Shown here: piece after piece, positions 16,460 through 24,783 of the stretch
How positions within the stretch are numbered: position 1 is the first letter of the stretch
Layout of the letters: every line of letters begins with the position of its first letter
Assembly: GCF_011299575.1 (NCBI RefSeq)
Contig: NZ_CP049863.1
Location: forward strand, 1,736,001-1,800,000
DNA from: Leucobacter viscericola
GTDB lineage: Bacteria; Actinomycetota; Actinomycetes; Actinomycetales; Microbacteriaceae
Direction: 5' to 3'
Length of the DNA: 64,000 bases
Notes under the pieces: generated by a model
What the model saw: the letters and a program-made list of their open reading frames with translations, nothing else
What the model was told of the DNA's origin: nothing
Databases searched by the model: none
Position numbers and translations under genes: made by a program

Positions 16460-18246
16460 CCGCAGCGGGAGACAGCACCGTCGAAGATCGTTGGTACCGC
16501 GCCTTCTCGCGCGCCACACCACTCGTCAAACAGCTCCCCAACACGATCGCGATGGCAATTGCGCTCGTCCTCACCTTTGCGGTGCCGGATCTGCCAATCA
16601 CCAGCCTCGCGACGACACTCTGGGCTGGCGCCGTCATTTTTGCCGCAACGGCATACGCAGGAATCCTGAGTTGGCGGCATCAGCTTGACGGCGTTCTCGT
16701 GTTCGTCATTCCGATCCTCGACATCATCGGTTTTGGCATGCTGCGCGCCGGCACCGGTGCGGGTCTGTCGATATTTGGATCGCTGGTGCTCATACCCGTG
16801 GTCTGGCTCGCGATGGCGCCGGGCATTCGCTACGTCTTTGTGATCCTCGGGATGACCTCGCTCATCATCCTGATGCCCTACTTTTTCGATCCGCCCTCCA
16901 CCCACGCGGACTGGCTGCGAGGAGTCATCACGCCCGTTGTCTACGCAGCGGCAGCGGCCATCGTGAACGTGCTGTCACGCCAGCAGCGCCGTCGCGCGGA
17001 ACAGGCCGAGAAACTGGTAAGCGAGCGAACCAAAGCGCTCGCCGAAAACTTTGAGATGATCGCCCAACTGCGAACGAGCGAGCAGCAGTACCGCACCCTT
17101 CTCGACTCGTTCGAGAGCCTGTGGTCGTCGATCACAGCGCAGGCTGTCATCGCAACGGACTGCCGCGGCACCATCGAGGCCTGGAACCCCGGTGCAGAGC
17201 GCATGCTCGGGCTGAGCTCTGCGGAGGCGCTCGACAGCGTACGGATCGATCGGTTCTTCCCCTCCTCCGTGCTCACAATGCTCGCGGATCAGCACCCGGA
17301 CATTGAGCACCCTTTCGCCCCGGCAGACATGCCCGCGGGAATACAGGCACTGTTTGCGCGCGCGGACACCGACACGACAGTTGCGGACGACATCGAGATC
17401 GCCACCGCGGGCGGATCGACCGTACCCGCTCGAGTCACCGTCACCCCGCGTAAAACCGGCACCGGTGAGCAGCGCGGATACCTGCTCGTGGTCACGGATG
17501 AGACGCGCGCGGTAGAGGTGGCGCGCATGAAGGATGAGTTCGTAGGGATGATCTCCCACGAGCTCAGAACACCACTCAGTGCCATTATCGGGTTCATCGA
17601 CCTGCTGCGTAACGACCCGGAGACACCCCTCACTGCCGAACAAAACGAGTTCGTGAGCATTATTGAGCGCAATGCACAGCGCCTCCTCGCTCTCGTCGGG
17701 GACCTGCTCTTCACCGCGCAGGTCGAGTCGGGGCGTTTCCCGCTTGAACCACAAAGCATCGACATTTGCGACTCGGTTCGATCAGCCGTGCGCTCGGCAA
17801 CCCCGCATGCTCAGCGCGAGGGCATCGTGCTTGCAGCGGAGCTCCCGGAAGAACCGGTCATGATGCTCGTCGACCCAAGGCGGATGGGCCAGGCGCTCGA
17901 CAATCTGCTCTCGAACGCCATCAAGTTCACCCCTCGAGATGGCCAGGTGACCGCGGGGGTTGACGTGAGGCCTGGCGAGGTTGTGCTCTACGTTCGAGAC
18001 ACGGGGCTTGGGATCCCGAAGGACGAGCAGGGCATGCTCTACAACCGGTTCTTCCGCGCCTCAACGGCTACCAGGAACGCGGTGCCCGGGGTTGGACTCG
18101 GACTCACCATCACCAAGGCCATCGTCATTGCGCACGGAGGAACCATGGACTTTACGAGCGTGGTCGGCGAGGGAACCGAGTTCCGCATGTCGCTCCCACT
18201 CGCGCCAAAGCCCGAGGCCGCGTCCACAAGCGCTACAAACGATTAG
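16456..18246 (+). CDS. Membrane histidine kinase with PAS domain
   Basis: A 596-residue sensor kinase. Five or six hydrophobic segments fill residues 30-175, followed by a coiled coil (about 178-215, rich in Gln/Arg/Glu), a PAS domain (about 215-350, with VIATDCRGTIEAWNPGAERMLG), a HisKA domain with phospho-acceptor His368 in FVGMISHELRTPLS, and a HATPase with DNLLSNAIKFTP, DTGLGIP and GVGLGLTITKAI. All kinase boxes are present. The start is GTG in the overlap with the response regulator stop. It is the last gene of the operon, and the likely phosphate donor for both receivers. The signal is unknown. Confidence 0.93.
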   Translation: MTAAGDSTVEDRWYRAFSRATPLVKQLPNTIAMAIALVLTFAVPDLPITSLATTLWAGAVIFAATAYAGILSWRHQLDGVLVFVIPILDIIGFGMLRAGTGAGLSIFGSLVLIPVVWLAMAPGIRYVFVILGMTSLIILMPYFFDPPSTHADWLRGVITPVVYAAAAAIVNVLSRQQRRRAEQAEKLVSERTKALAENFEMIAQLRTSEQQYRTLLDSFESLWSSITAQAVIATDCRGTIEAWNPGAERMLGLSSAEALDSVRIDRFFPSSVLTMLADQHPDIEHPFAPADMPAGIQALFARADTDTTVADDIEIATAGGSTVPARVTVTPRKTGTGEQRGYLLVVTDETRAVEVARMKDEFVGMISHELRTPLSAIIGFIDLLRNDPETPLTAEQNEFVSIIERNAQRLLALVGDLLFTAQVESGRFPLEPQSIDICDSVRSAVRSATPHAQREGIVLAAELPEEPVMMLVDPRRMGQALDNLLSNAIKFTPRDGQVTAGVDVRPGEVVLYVRDTGLGIPKDEQGMLYNRFFRASTATRNAVPGVGLGLTITKAIVIAHGGTMDFTSVVGEGTEFRMSLPLAPKPEAASTSATND

Positions 18247-18727
18247 GCCCGTAAAACATAATTAGGCCGGAACCAAGTCCCCCACTTGGTTCCGGCCTGG
18301 ACCCCACCTTCCCGGCTGTCTCGCTCGAAGCGTTTCCACCGGGACTGTGCGTCCCCCTTCTTCCGGTTTCTCCCCGTGATGACTATTGTGCACGGAATCA
18401 AAAGCCGCTGTAAGGGGTTGACACAGCTTTACGGAGGCAATATATGCGCTGCGTGGTGCGTGTTCCTTTCCTACCAGTGCGTAGTTGGCATTTTCATACT
18501 GAAAGCGGCCGTAAATTCACTAAAGTTTCGGTCAAAATTACCGAACTCAGTGCCGCCTCCATACTGAACCGTGCCCACAGAACTCCACCGGCGGAGAATC
18601 CTGATTAGGCTCTCGAACGACAAACCACATTCTTATCGGTGGCAACGGTAACGCTGGCCACAAACGCTCATTCACGTGACCCACGATCTCCACACGAGAA
18701 CCGTTTTGCCCAAAACCACGGAGGCCT
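18247..18727. other. 481-base intergenic region, AT-richer than its surroundings
   Basis: After the terminator hairpin no convincing gene is seen; an open frame at 18286-18567 has no ribosome site and no recognisable composition. The part from about 18400 to 18560 is visibly richer in A/T than the genes around it and contains an imperfect hairpin around AGTTTCGGT...ACCGAACT (18523-18545). It presumably holds the promoter of the LuxR-type regulator. Confidence 0.5.
18264..18298 (+). terminator. Terminator hairpin after the kinase operon
   Basis: A perfect 15-base stem (AGGCCGGAACCAAGT / its complement) with a CCCCC loop begins 18 bases after the kinase stop codon. No T-run follows, as is common for actinobacterial terminators. 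Confidence 0.8.
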
Positions 18728-21328
18728 ATGACCCCGGAACCTACTGACCTTGAAGGCCGCAGAAACGCGCTCACAACGGCGTTTGACCTCATCCAGGCCA
18801 AGCGGAGCGTTGAAATCGTTGGAGCACGCGGCAGCGGACGCACCGCGTTCGTCAGCGAGCTTGCAAAGCGACTCCGGGAATCAGGTTGGAATGTTATCCA
18901 GGTGCGGGGCATCGCGTCGCTGCAATCTCATCCCCTCGCCGCACTCCACCTCGCGGGAGTCGTGGGATCTGGAACCAATGGTCGCAATTCCTCTCGGCTC
19001 CATGAGACAGCGATGGGCCTCACTCGGCTCACTGATCGCTCGTTAACGGCAATCCTCGTAGATGATTGGGGCGATCTCGACGAATCATCCTGGGGTGTCA
19101 TCGAAGCCGCGCGGCAGGCCTCTGGAGTCCCGGTGGTGACCACTCGCGTGTTCGGTCGCGCTTCTCGTCACGCACTCAGTGCGCTGCCGGGAACCATCTG
19201 CGAACCCGCCTACCTCATTGAGCTCACCCCGCTTCGTTACGACGACCTTGAAACGGCGCTGGCTAACTATTTGAACGCCGCGATCGACACCAACACGATG
19301 AGTCGTATTTACGCTAAGTCGGGCGGCAACGTTGGGCTGAGCATTGCGCTGGTTGATGCTGCCGTCAGGGAACACCGGCTCGTTCAGCACGGGGAAGGCA
19401 TGTGGGTCGGCGACAAGGAGTTGTGGAGCCCCTCCCTCAGAGGACTCATGGAATCGCACTTAGAGCACCTTCGCCCGGAAGCCCGAGACGCGCTTGAACT
19501 CATCGCCGTCATGGGTTCGACCGACCTCGGTGCTGTCCGCCAGCTCGTTGAGTGGGACACGCTTGAGGCGCTTGAAGAAGACGGCCTGATCGCCTTTGCC
19601 CCCGGGTCTCCGCACAATCTGGTTACGGTCGTCCCGCCGCTTCTTGTTGAGTACTTTCGTCACGCCACAGCCACCGCCAGACGAGTCAGGCTTACCGAAC
19701 TCATTACGACCAATCTCAGTGCCGCAGACTCGGCGTCAGTAATGCTGTCGGAGAACGCACCCCGCGCAGCAGATCCGGCCGATCAGGACACCATATTTGT
19801 TGGCCTCGCGCGAGAGCGATCGCGAACGAGGCGGCTCATCACGGAGGCCGCGTGGATCGCCCAGCCCTCTCCCGCGAACGCGGTTGATTACATTACGGCG
19901 CTTGCCCAAACCCATTCCGCAGACGTTGCGGAGACGGTGGACCGGGTTCTAGTCGACACAAACGAGAGCTTCGGTGACGCCGAGAGCCGCGCAGACCTGT
20001 TGGTCCTCCATGCAGAATGGCTGGCTTACGTCAAAAAGGATCTGGAATCTGCTCTTACGCTGCTGAACGAATCGGCAGCAGCACTGGGAAGCTATTCGCC
20101 CATGGCCTACGCTGCGGAAGCCAGGATCCTGACGCACATGCGCCACACCCCGGCAGAGATACCCGCAACCATTCAGAGCACTCCCGACCTCCCCGTCCGC
20201 GTGCAGCTGGCGCTGTTTGAAACGCAGATGCTGCTGCTCACAGCGGGTGGTAGGTTTGGCGATGCCCTCCGAGTGTACGCGGCAATTGAGAGACTGGATC
20301 CTCGCAGCGAGCGAGTTGAGCCCGCCTACCTCCTCAGCCTCATCTTGCTCAATGAGGGGCATTCTGCAGAAGCGATGCGACTGCTCACCTCGGGTCTCGA
20401 GAAGGCCCGCTCAAGCTTCGACATGAACGCCTACCGAACCTTTGGCGGCGCGATCCTTTTCGCCCACCTCTACGCTGGAAACTACACGGCGGCGGAGGAA
20501 CTCTTCGATACCGTGCTCGCAGTTGGCGACCCGTTACTACTTCCCCCTGGACGACGTATTTCGATGTTCTCGGTCTCAGCAATATCGGCGTGCAGGAAGG
20601 GGCAGGTTTCCCTCGGCGAGCGCTACGCGGCGGAGGCGGAGCGGGAGCACTTCGTCGACGGCGCGTTTCCCGGCCAGACGACCGCCTGGGCGCGTTCGCA
20701 GGTGCTGTTTCTCCGCGGCAAACCGTCTGAAGCGGCTGACCTGCTGTGGAACTCCTCGATGAGCCTCTGGAACAGGGGGGCCCGTTTCGCGGGCGTTATC
20801 GGACTTCTTGTTGCCCTTGAACTGAACCTTCGGCCTGATCGCATGGAAAAGGTCGGGGAGTACCTCGCGCAGGTTCCCGAGCTTGAGGGCGCAAAAGCCC
20901 ACGGCAACTACTTGAGAGCTCTGTTCGCCAAGGATGCAGAGGCGATGCTGGTCAGCGCAACGGAGCTTGAGCACGCGGGCCGTTTGGGCCTCGCGATCTC
21001 GGCCACTCAGCAGGCCTCGCACTGGTTCGGCGAGTCCAACAAGGCCAAGCTGCAGCGCACAGCTCACAAGCTTGAGACACTTATCCGCTCACGCGCTGGC
21101 GACGTACCCCTTGAGAACGCACGCTTCAGCACAACCAACGCGGCTCTTTCCGAGCGCGAACGCGAGGTCGCCCGTTTGGCGGCTTCTGGTCTCAGTAATC
21201 AGGAGATCGCTTCGCAGCTTGTCATTAGCGTTCGCACCGTCGAAAGCCACATGCATCGGGTCATGCGAAAGCTCAGTGTTCCGAACCGACACTCACTCGG
21301 AGTCTTCCTGAGTAGCGCAATTATCTAA
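18728..21328 (+). CDS. Large ATPase LuxR-family transcriptional regulator (LAL/MalT-like)
   Basis: An 866-residue STAND-type regulator. A Walker A GARGSGRT lies at residues 32-39 and a Walker-B-like ILVDDWGDLD near 115-125; a long helical middle region follows, probably TPR-like. The C-terminus (about 805-862) is a GerE/LuxR HTH: LSEREREVARLAASGLSNQEIA with VRTVESHMHRVMRKL. Such proteins activate transcription when a ligand drives ATP-dependent oligomerisation. GGAGG at 18720-18724 sits three bases before the ATG. No target genes are adjacent in the same orientation, so the regulon is unknown. Confidence 0.85.
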   Translation: MTPEPTDLEGRRNALTTAFDLIQAKRSVEIVGARGSGRTAFVSELAKRLRESGWNVIQVRGIASLQSHPLAALHLAGVVGSGTNGRNSSRLHETAMGLTRLTDRSLTAILVDDWGDLDESSWGVIEAARQASGVPVVTTRVFGRASRHALSALPGTICEPAYLIELTPLRYDDLETALANYLNAAIDTNTMSRIYAKSGGNVGLSIALVDAAVREHRLVQHGEGMWVGDKELWSPSLRGLMESHLEHLRPEARDALELIAVMGSTDLGAVRQLVEWDTLEALEEDGLIAFAPGSPHNLVTVVPPLLVEYFRHATATARRVRLTELITTNLSAADSASVMLSENAPRAADPADQDTIFVGLARERSRTRRLITEAAWIAQPSPANAVDYITALAQTHSADVAETVDRVLVDTNESFGDAESRADLLVLHAEWLAYVKKDLESALTLLNESAAALGSYSPMAYAAEARILTHMRHTPAEIPATIQSTPDLPVRVQLALFETQMLLLTAGGRFGDALRVYAAIERLDPRSERVEPAYLLSLILLNEGHSAEAMRLLTSGLEKARSSFDMNAYRTFGGAILFAHLYAGNYTAAEELFDTVLAVGDPLLLPPGRRISMFSVSAISACRKGQVSLGERYAAEAEREHFVDGAFPGQTTAWARSQVLFLRGKPSEAADLLWNSSMSLWNRGARFAGVIGLLVALELNLRPDRMEKVGEYLAQVPELEGAKAHGNYLRALFAKDAEAMLVSATELEHAGRLGLAISATQQASHWFGESNKAKLQRTAHKLETLIRSRAGDVPLENARFSTTNAALSEREREVARLAASGLSNQEIASQLVISVRTVESHMHRVMRKLSVPNRHSLGVFLSSAII

Positions 21329-21564
21329 TTTCTACTCTGAGATACACGGAATCACTACTGCAATTGCGCGTTTTAACACTGATCTTGGCCAGAAGAGCTA
21401 GCGTAATAAATTTCCGATGCCAGACTTGAAGGCAGCGGAGGATGAGCGCCCATTTTTCTAGACGAATGAGTGCATTTCCGAGTAGCCGGTCTCCCCAGAC
21501 GTAATTTGGTCTCTCGGAGCTCACTTCCGCTGGAGGTTGCGCCTCTCCCCAGGCCCCTCCAATT

Positions 21565-21605
21565 TGTGGCGGCCTCGCGGTCAAAGACGCGCTGAGGCCG
21601 CCACA
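21565..21605. terminator. Hairpin between convergent genes
   Basis: A perfect 12-base stem TGTGGCGGCCTC / GAGGCCGCCACA at 21565-21576 and 21594-21605, with a small inner GCG/CGC pairing. It lies 8 bases from the end of the minus-strand membrane protein gene and after the regulator, so it could end both transcripts. The other 236 bases from 21329 show nothing clear. Confidence 0.65.
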
Positions 21606-21612
21606 TCATTCT

Positions 21613-22014
21613 CTAGCTTCGTTGTTTGAGGAGTGCCCTCAACGCGGCACGCGCCGCCATCAGGGTGACCACCAGCAGCGTGACGGCGAAGAACCCACCC
21701 AGGTAGACCGAATCCCCCAGCAGCACGTCGATCAGCCAGAGGATGAGTGCTTTGCTGCCAGCGGCCACGATAAAGAAACTGCCCCCGGCCAGCACACGCA
21801 CCCGCACAGTCTCCGCGGCCCTGATCCTGCCGACGATCTTGGTCTTCGCCCAGACAACCGCCTCAAGCACGAGCTTGAGAATGATCGCTGTCAGCAGGGA
21901 TGCCAGAAACGTCTCGCTGATGACGGCCGGGAAGAGCTGGGTGAAGGTGCCGAGCACCACCAGGTAGACCAGTACGTCTGCAAGATCGAGGGCGCTGATC
22001 CGGGGCTGAGGCAT
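21613..22014 (-). CDS. Small integral membrane protein, unknown function
   Basis: A 133-residue protein with four hydrophobic segments (about 10-30, 35-55, 75-97 and 103-122), short loops and a basic C-terminus RAALRALLKQRS. The basic stretch WAKTKIVGRIRAAETVRVR links the second and third helices. I do not recognise a characterised family. It is on the same strand as the next small membrane protein but 52 bases apart, so co-transcription is possible. Confidence 0.65.
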   Translation of the reverse strand: MPQPRISALDLADVLVYLVVLGTFTQLFPAVISETFLASLLTAIILKLVLEAVVWAKTKIVGRIRAAETVRVRVLAGGSFFIVAAGSKALILWLIDVLLGDSVYLGGFFAVTLLVVTLMAARAALRALLKQRS

Positions 22015-22066
22015 GGACTAATGCTAAGCCCGCGACGCCTGCGCCCTTACCCAGCCCGCCCCCGCT

Positions 22067-22438
22067 CTATGCAGGGTTAAAGCAGAACGGGCCGCCCTCA
22101 CAGGGCGGTTGGCTCGAAAACACCCACCACAAAAGTGCCGAGGAGATGGCGAGCAGCAGCAGGAGCGCTCCGGCGATGATGAGCGTGGCGATCGCCGGCC
22201 CGCGCGGTTCACGGCGGAGGAGCGACACGACCGCCAACACGACCCCGCCAGAGTAGCCGATCAGTGCCGGCAGGCCCGCCCACGACCGTAGCTCGTCAAT
22301 GTAGGGCTGATCCAGGAGGTACCCGAAGATCAGCCCTGACAGGAGGCAGATCAGCCCGGCGAGGCCAAAGAAATTCGGCCCGCGTTTGCCAGGCTCTTCG
22401 CGCTCAGTGTTGAGCTCTGTGTGGCTATCGGCGGGCAT
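22067..22438 (-). CDS. Small integral membrane protein, unknown function
   Basis: A 123-residue protein with a charged N-terminus (HTELNTEREEPGKRG), then three hydrophobic segments: about residues 23-41, 55-75 and 82-107. It ends in a short external Cys-containing tail (PPCEGGPFCFNPA) in which two cysteines could form a disulfide. No known domain is recognised. A strong bidirectional hairpin lies upstream between this gene and tRNA-Ser. Confidence 0.6.
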   Translation of the reverse strand: MPADSHTELNTEREEPGKRGPNFFGLAGLICLLSGLIFGYLLDQPYIDELRSWAGLPALIGYSGGVVLAVVSLLRREPRGPAIATLIIAGALLLLLAISSALLWWVFSSQPPCEGGPFCFNPA

Positions 22439-22494
22439 CGTTCGAAGGTAGCACGACAGACTTCAGTGCCTCACTCATGCCCTCACAGAAAACC

Positions 22495-22530
22495 AAAACC
22501 CCCGAGCTTCTTGCGAAGCTCGGGGGTTTT
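22495..22530. terminator. Bidirectional terminator next to tRNA-Ser
   Basis: A perfect 16-base stem with a TTGC loop. It has four A before and four T after, so it reads as a rho-independent terminator in both directions. On the minus strand it follows the tRNA-Ser gene by 12 bases. Confidence 0.9.
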
Positions 22531-22542
22531 GTGCTGTTCAAC

Positions 22543-22633
22543 TGGCGGAGACGGGGGGATTTGAACCCCCGGTCGAGTTAACCCCGACCCTTCATTAGCA
22601 GTGAAGTCCATTCGGCCGCTCTGGCACGTCTCC
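22543..22633 (-). tRNA. tRNA-Ser(GCT)
   Basis: Read on the minus strand, the 7-base acceptor GGAGACG pairs with CGTCTCC and is followed by discriminator G and encoded CCA. The anticodon loop holds GCT (ACTGCTAAT), reading AGC/AGT serine codons. A long variable arm around GGGTCGGGGTTAACTCGACC is typical of a class II tRNA, and the T-loop reads GTTCAAATC. Length is 91 bases including CCA. Confidence 0.95.
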
Positions 22634-22699
22634 ATAAATGAACAGCGTCACCCATTCTAACCGGATGATCCCGCGAGCAGGAAATCGGACGCGGGAGAA

Positions 22700-23971
22700 T
22701 CAGTAAACGGTTCGTCCGAGCGAGCAAATGTTCTGATCGGGGCGCACGCCCGTAATGTCAGACGGCAGTTCGACCTTGCCATTCGCGTTGGGGGTTGGAG
22801 TGGTCCCATCGGTCGGCGTTGGAGTCGGCGTCGGCGTCTCGGTGGCATCCGGAGTTGCTGGATCCGCTGTGGCGTTCGTACCCGACGAATCAACACCGTC
22901 GATCGCGACACCCTGTCCGACACCAGTGAGGTCGAAGGGCTGACCGCTCTTGATCACGTCGAACAAGGCCTCCGCAGAAACTCGGTTCGGCGTGAGGCGC
23001 CCCTCTTGGTACGGGTGGTCTGTTGCCGGATACTGCACGAAGTTCACGCGATCCAGATCAATATCTTTCACGGTGCGTGCCATGGCAAGCATGAAATCGA
23101 CGCTCTGCATGTTCTTGGACAGCGTCATGTTTGTCACAGCAGCCTTCGCGAGCGAGAAGACCTTCACCGGGTCAGAAAGCGTGTCAGCATTTTTCAGCTT
23201 TCGCACGAGCGACGACATGAAGATCTGCTGGTTGCTGATGCGGCTGGTGTCGCCACCGTCACCAACGCCGTGACGGGTGCGCAAGAACTGCAGCGCTTCC
23301 ATCCCCTTGAGGGTGTTGTTACCGGCGTTGAGGCTCAGGTCTGCATCGGGATCCCAGATCGGGTTCGCCAGGCAAACATCGACACCACCGAGCGCGTTGG
23401 AAACCCCAACGACACCGTCAAAGGTGATGAGGCCTGCGTAGTTGATGTCCATGCCCGTAAGCGCCTCAATGGTGAGCACGGTGCAGGGCAGTCCGCCGTA
23501 AGAGAGTGTGCTGTTGAGCTGTTGCTCGCTCATCGCGGGGTAGTCTCCCCCGTCAGGATTGGGGCAGCTCGGGATCGGCAGCATGAGGTCACGCGGGAAG
23601 CTGACGACAGTGGCGTTTTTGTGATCCGCCGAGATGTGCAGCATCAGCGTGACATCGTTGAGCTCACCCTCGTTGCCGTCGTTCCAGCTTTGCCCCTGGC
23701 GTGAGTCAGAACCCACAAGAAGAATCGTGACCGCGCCGTCGAGCGACTCGGCATTCGCGCCAACAATCTCGGGGCCCGAGCCAATGTCGACGGTCTTTGC
23801 CTGCCCGAGGGTTCCCCACACGGCATAGGCGATGGTTGCAACTCCGCTGAGTGCCACGACCAGAGTCGTCGTCAGCAGGATCCTGAGGGCATTGCTCCAC
23901 GCATTTGAGCGGCGCAATTTGCCGTGGCGCACAATTACCGGCTTTACAGCCTCAGCGTCCTTTTTAGCCAT
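22700..23971 (-). CDS. LytR-CpsA-Psr (LCP) family cell-wall ligase
   Basis: A 423-residue type II membrane protein. A basic cytoplasmic start and one membrane helix (about residues 32-52) precede the LCP domain (about 80-330) with ILLVGSDSRQG, NDVTLMLHI, SFPRDLMLPIP and RTRHGVGDGGDTSRISNQQ, which carry the conserved Asp and Arg of the polyprenyl-phosphate site. LCP enzymes attach lipid-linked glycans to peptidoglycan. A Thr/Pro-rich segment (TPTPTPTPTDG) leads to a short tail. ATG 23971 has GAGGA seven bases upstream; an upstream start would add 13 residues with no better signal. Confidence 0.92.
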   Translation of the reverse strand: MAKKDAEAVKPVIVRHGKLRRSNAWSNALRILLTTTLVVALSGVATIAYAVWGTLGQAKTVDIGSGPEIVGANAESLDGAVTILLVGSDSRQGQSWNDGNEGELNDVTLMLHISADHKNATVVSFPRDLMLPIPSCPNPDGGDYPAMSEQQLNSTLSYGGLPCTVLTIEALTGMDINYAGLITFDGVVGVSNALGGVDVCLANPIWDPDADLSLNAGNNTLKGMEALQFLRTRHGVGDGGDTSRISNQQIFMSSLVRKLKNADTLSDPVKVFSLAKAAVTNMTLSKNMQSVDFMLAMARTVKDIDLDRVNFVQYPATDHPYQEGRLTPNRVSAEALFDVIKSGQPFDLTGVGQGVAIDGVDSSGTNATADPATPDATETPTPTPTPTDGTTPTPNANGKVELPSDITGVRPDQNICSLGRTVY

Positions 23972-24112
23972 CCAGAAATCCTCACACGTTACGCGCGACA
24001 GGCGCCGCACTCGTTCGCAACGTCCAAATCTACCCGAGGGGTCTGGGTAGGCCCTTGGAGAGTCCTGTCTGAGTTCTTCTTCTCAGCTTGATTTTATGCC
24101 ACGATAGTGCTT

Positions 24113-24442
24113 ATGGGCTATCTTGCGTACGGCACATCAGCCGAGTATGAGTTCGACGACCGCGTCCTTGCGCACCTCAAGGTGGCTATCAGCCTGAAAC
24201 TACGGCGACAGGAATGCTTCTTTCTCAGCTGGTCCAACCCAGCTGACCGAGGAAGCGGCCGCGTGTCTTTGTGGATGTCCCCCAACATCCCACTGACATT
24301 TCGTTTCGCCGGCAGTAAGGCGCCAGAACTGAGTGACGTTTGGCTCCGTGTACTTGGTGAACTCTCTCACACCCCTCGCGGGCTCGTCGTCATCTCTGAA
24401 CGCGAGGCGGAAGCCTACGCTCAGAGCCACACCGCAGAATAG
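24113..24442 (+). CDS. Small Microbacteriaceae-type protein (DUF7882-like), copy 1
   Basis: A 109-residue soluble protein that starts MGYLAYGTSAEYEFDDRVLAHLK, continues with LRRQECFFLSW and RVSLWMSPNIPLTFRF, and ends before EREAEAYAQSHTAE. This pattern (short beta strands, DDRxLAHL, W at the end of a strand, SLWM.P) matches a family I remember from Microbacteriaceae that databases often mislabel ATP-dependent DNA ligase. There is no ligase motif KxDG. Its function is unknown. A paralogue follows 17 bases downstream in the same orientation. Confidence 0.7.
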   Translation: MGYLAYGTSAEYEFDDRVLAHLKVAISLKLRRQECFFLSWSNPADRGSGRVSLWMSPNIPLTFRFAGSKAPELSDVWLRVLGELSHTPRGLVVISEREAEAYAQSHTAE

Positions 24443-24459
24443 CGGAAAGGCAATACAAC

Positions 24460-24759
24460 ATGGGCTTCCTCCATTACAGCTCGAATCAGGTTTTTCTCTT
24501 TGAAGATCGCGCCCTCGCCCACCTCAGGTCAGTAATCCTTGGCAAACTTGTTCTCCAAGAGAGCTTCGCTTTCACCTGGAATGATGCCGGGGCGCAGCGC
24601 AGCATCTGGATGCACCCGGGTCTGTCGCTGCAGTTTGAGTTCGACTCAGTTGACGCACACGAAATCAATCGGGGTTGGATCGAAGCGCTCGCGGCGACCG
24701 CAAACAGCCCGGGTGGCCTCAAGCTGCTGCCGGAGCGCGCGCCGGGTTCCAGCAGCTAG
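24460..24759 (+). CDS. Small Microbacteriaceae-type protein (DUF7882-like), copy 2
   Basis: A 99-residue paralogue of the gene before it: MGFLHYSSNQVFLFEDRALAHL, LVLQESFAFTWND, RSIWMHPGLSLQFEF and WIEALAATANSPGGLKLLPE. It is closer to the usual form of the family than copy 1, which has a longer loop after SNPADRG. The genes are 17 bases apart and probably co-transcribed. Function unknown; the tandem pair could form a heterodimer, which is inference. Confidence 0.7.
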   Translation: MGFLHYSSNQVFLFEDRALAHLRSVILGKLVLQESFAFTWNDAGAQRSIWMHPGLSLQFEFDSVDAHEINRGWIEALAATANSPGGLKLLPERAPGSSS

Positions 24760-24783
24760 CCGCCGCGAGCTAGGCTTGCTCGT

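Noticed and set aside
18286..18567. A 93-codon open frame in the gap before the LuxR-type regulator
   Set aside because: No ribosome site, odd composition and overlap with the terminator hairpin; treated as spurious.
22700..24010. Start of the LCP gene 13 codons upstream
   Set aside because: ATG 23971 has GAGGA at good spacing, and the first part of the longer frame has no support.
24113..24759. ATP-dependent DNA ligase label for the tandem small proteins
   Set aside because: No KxDG motif or nucleotidyltransferase domain; about 100 residues is far too short.
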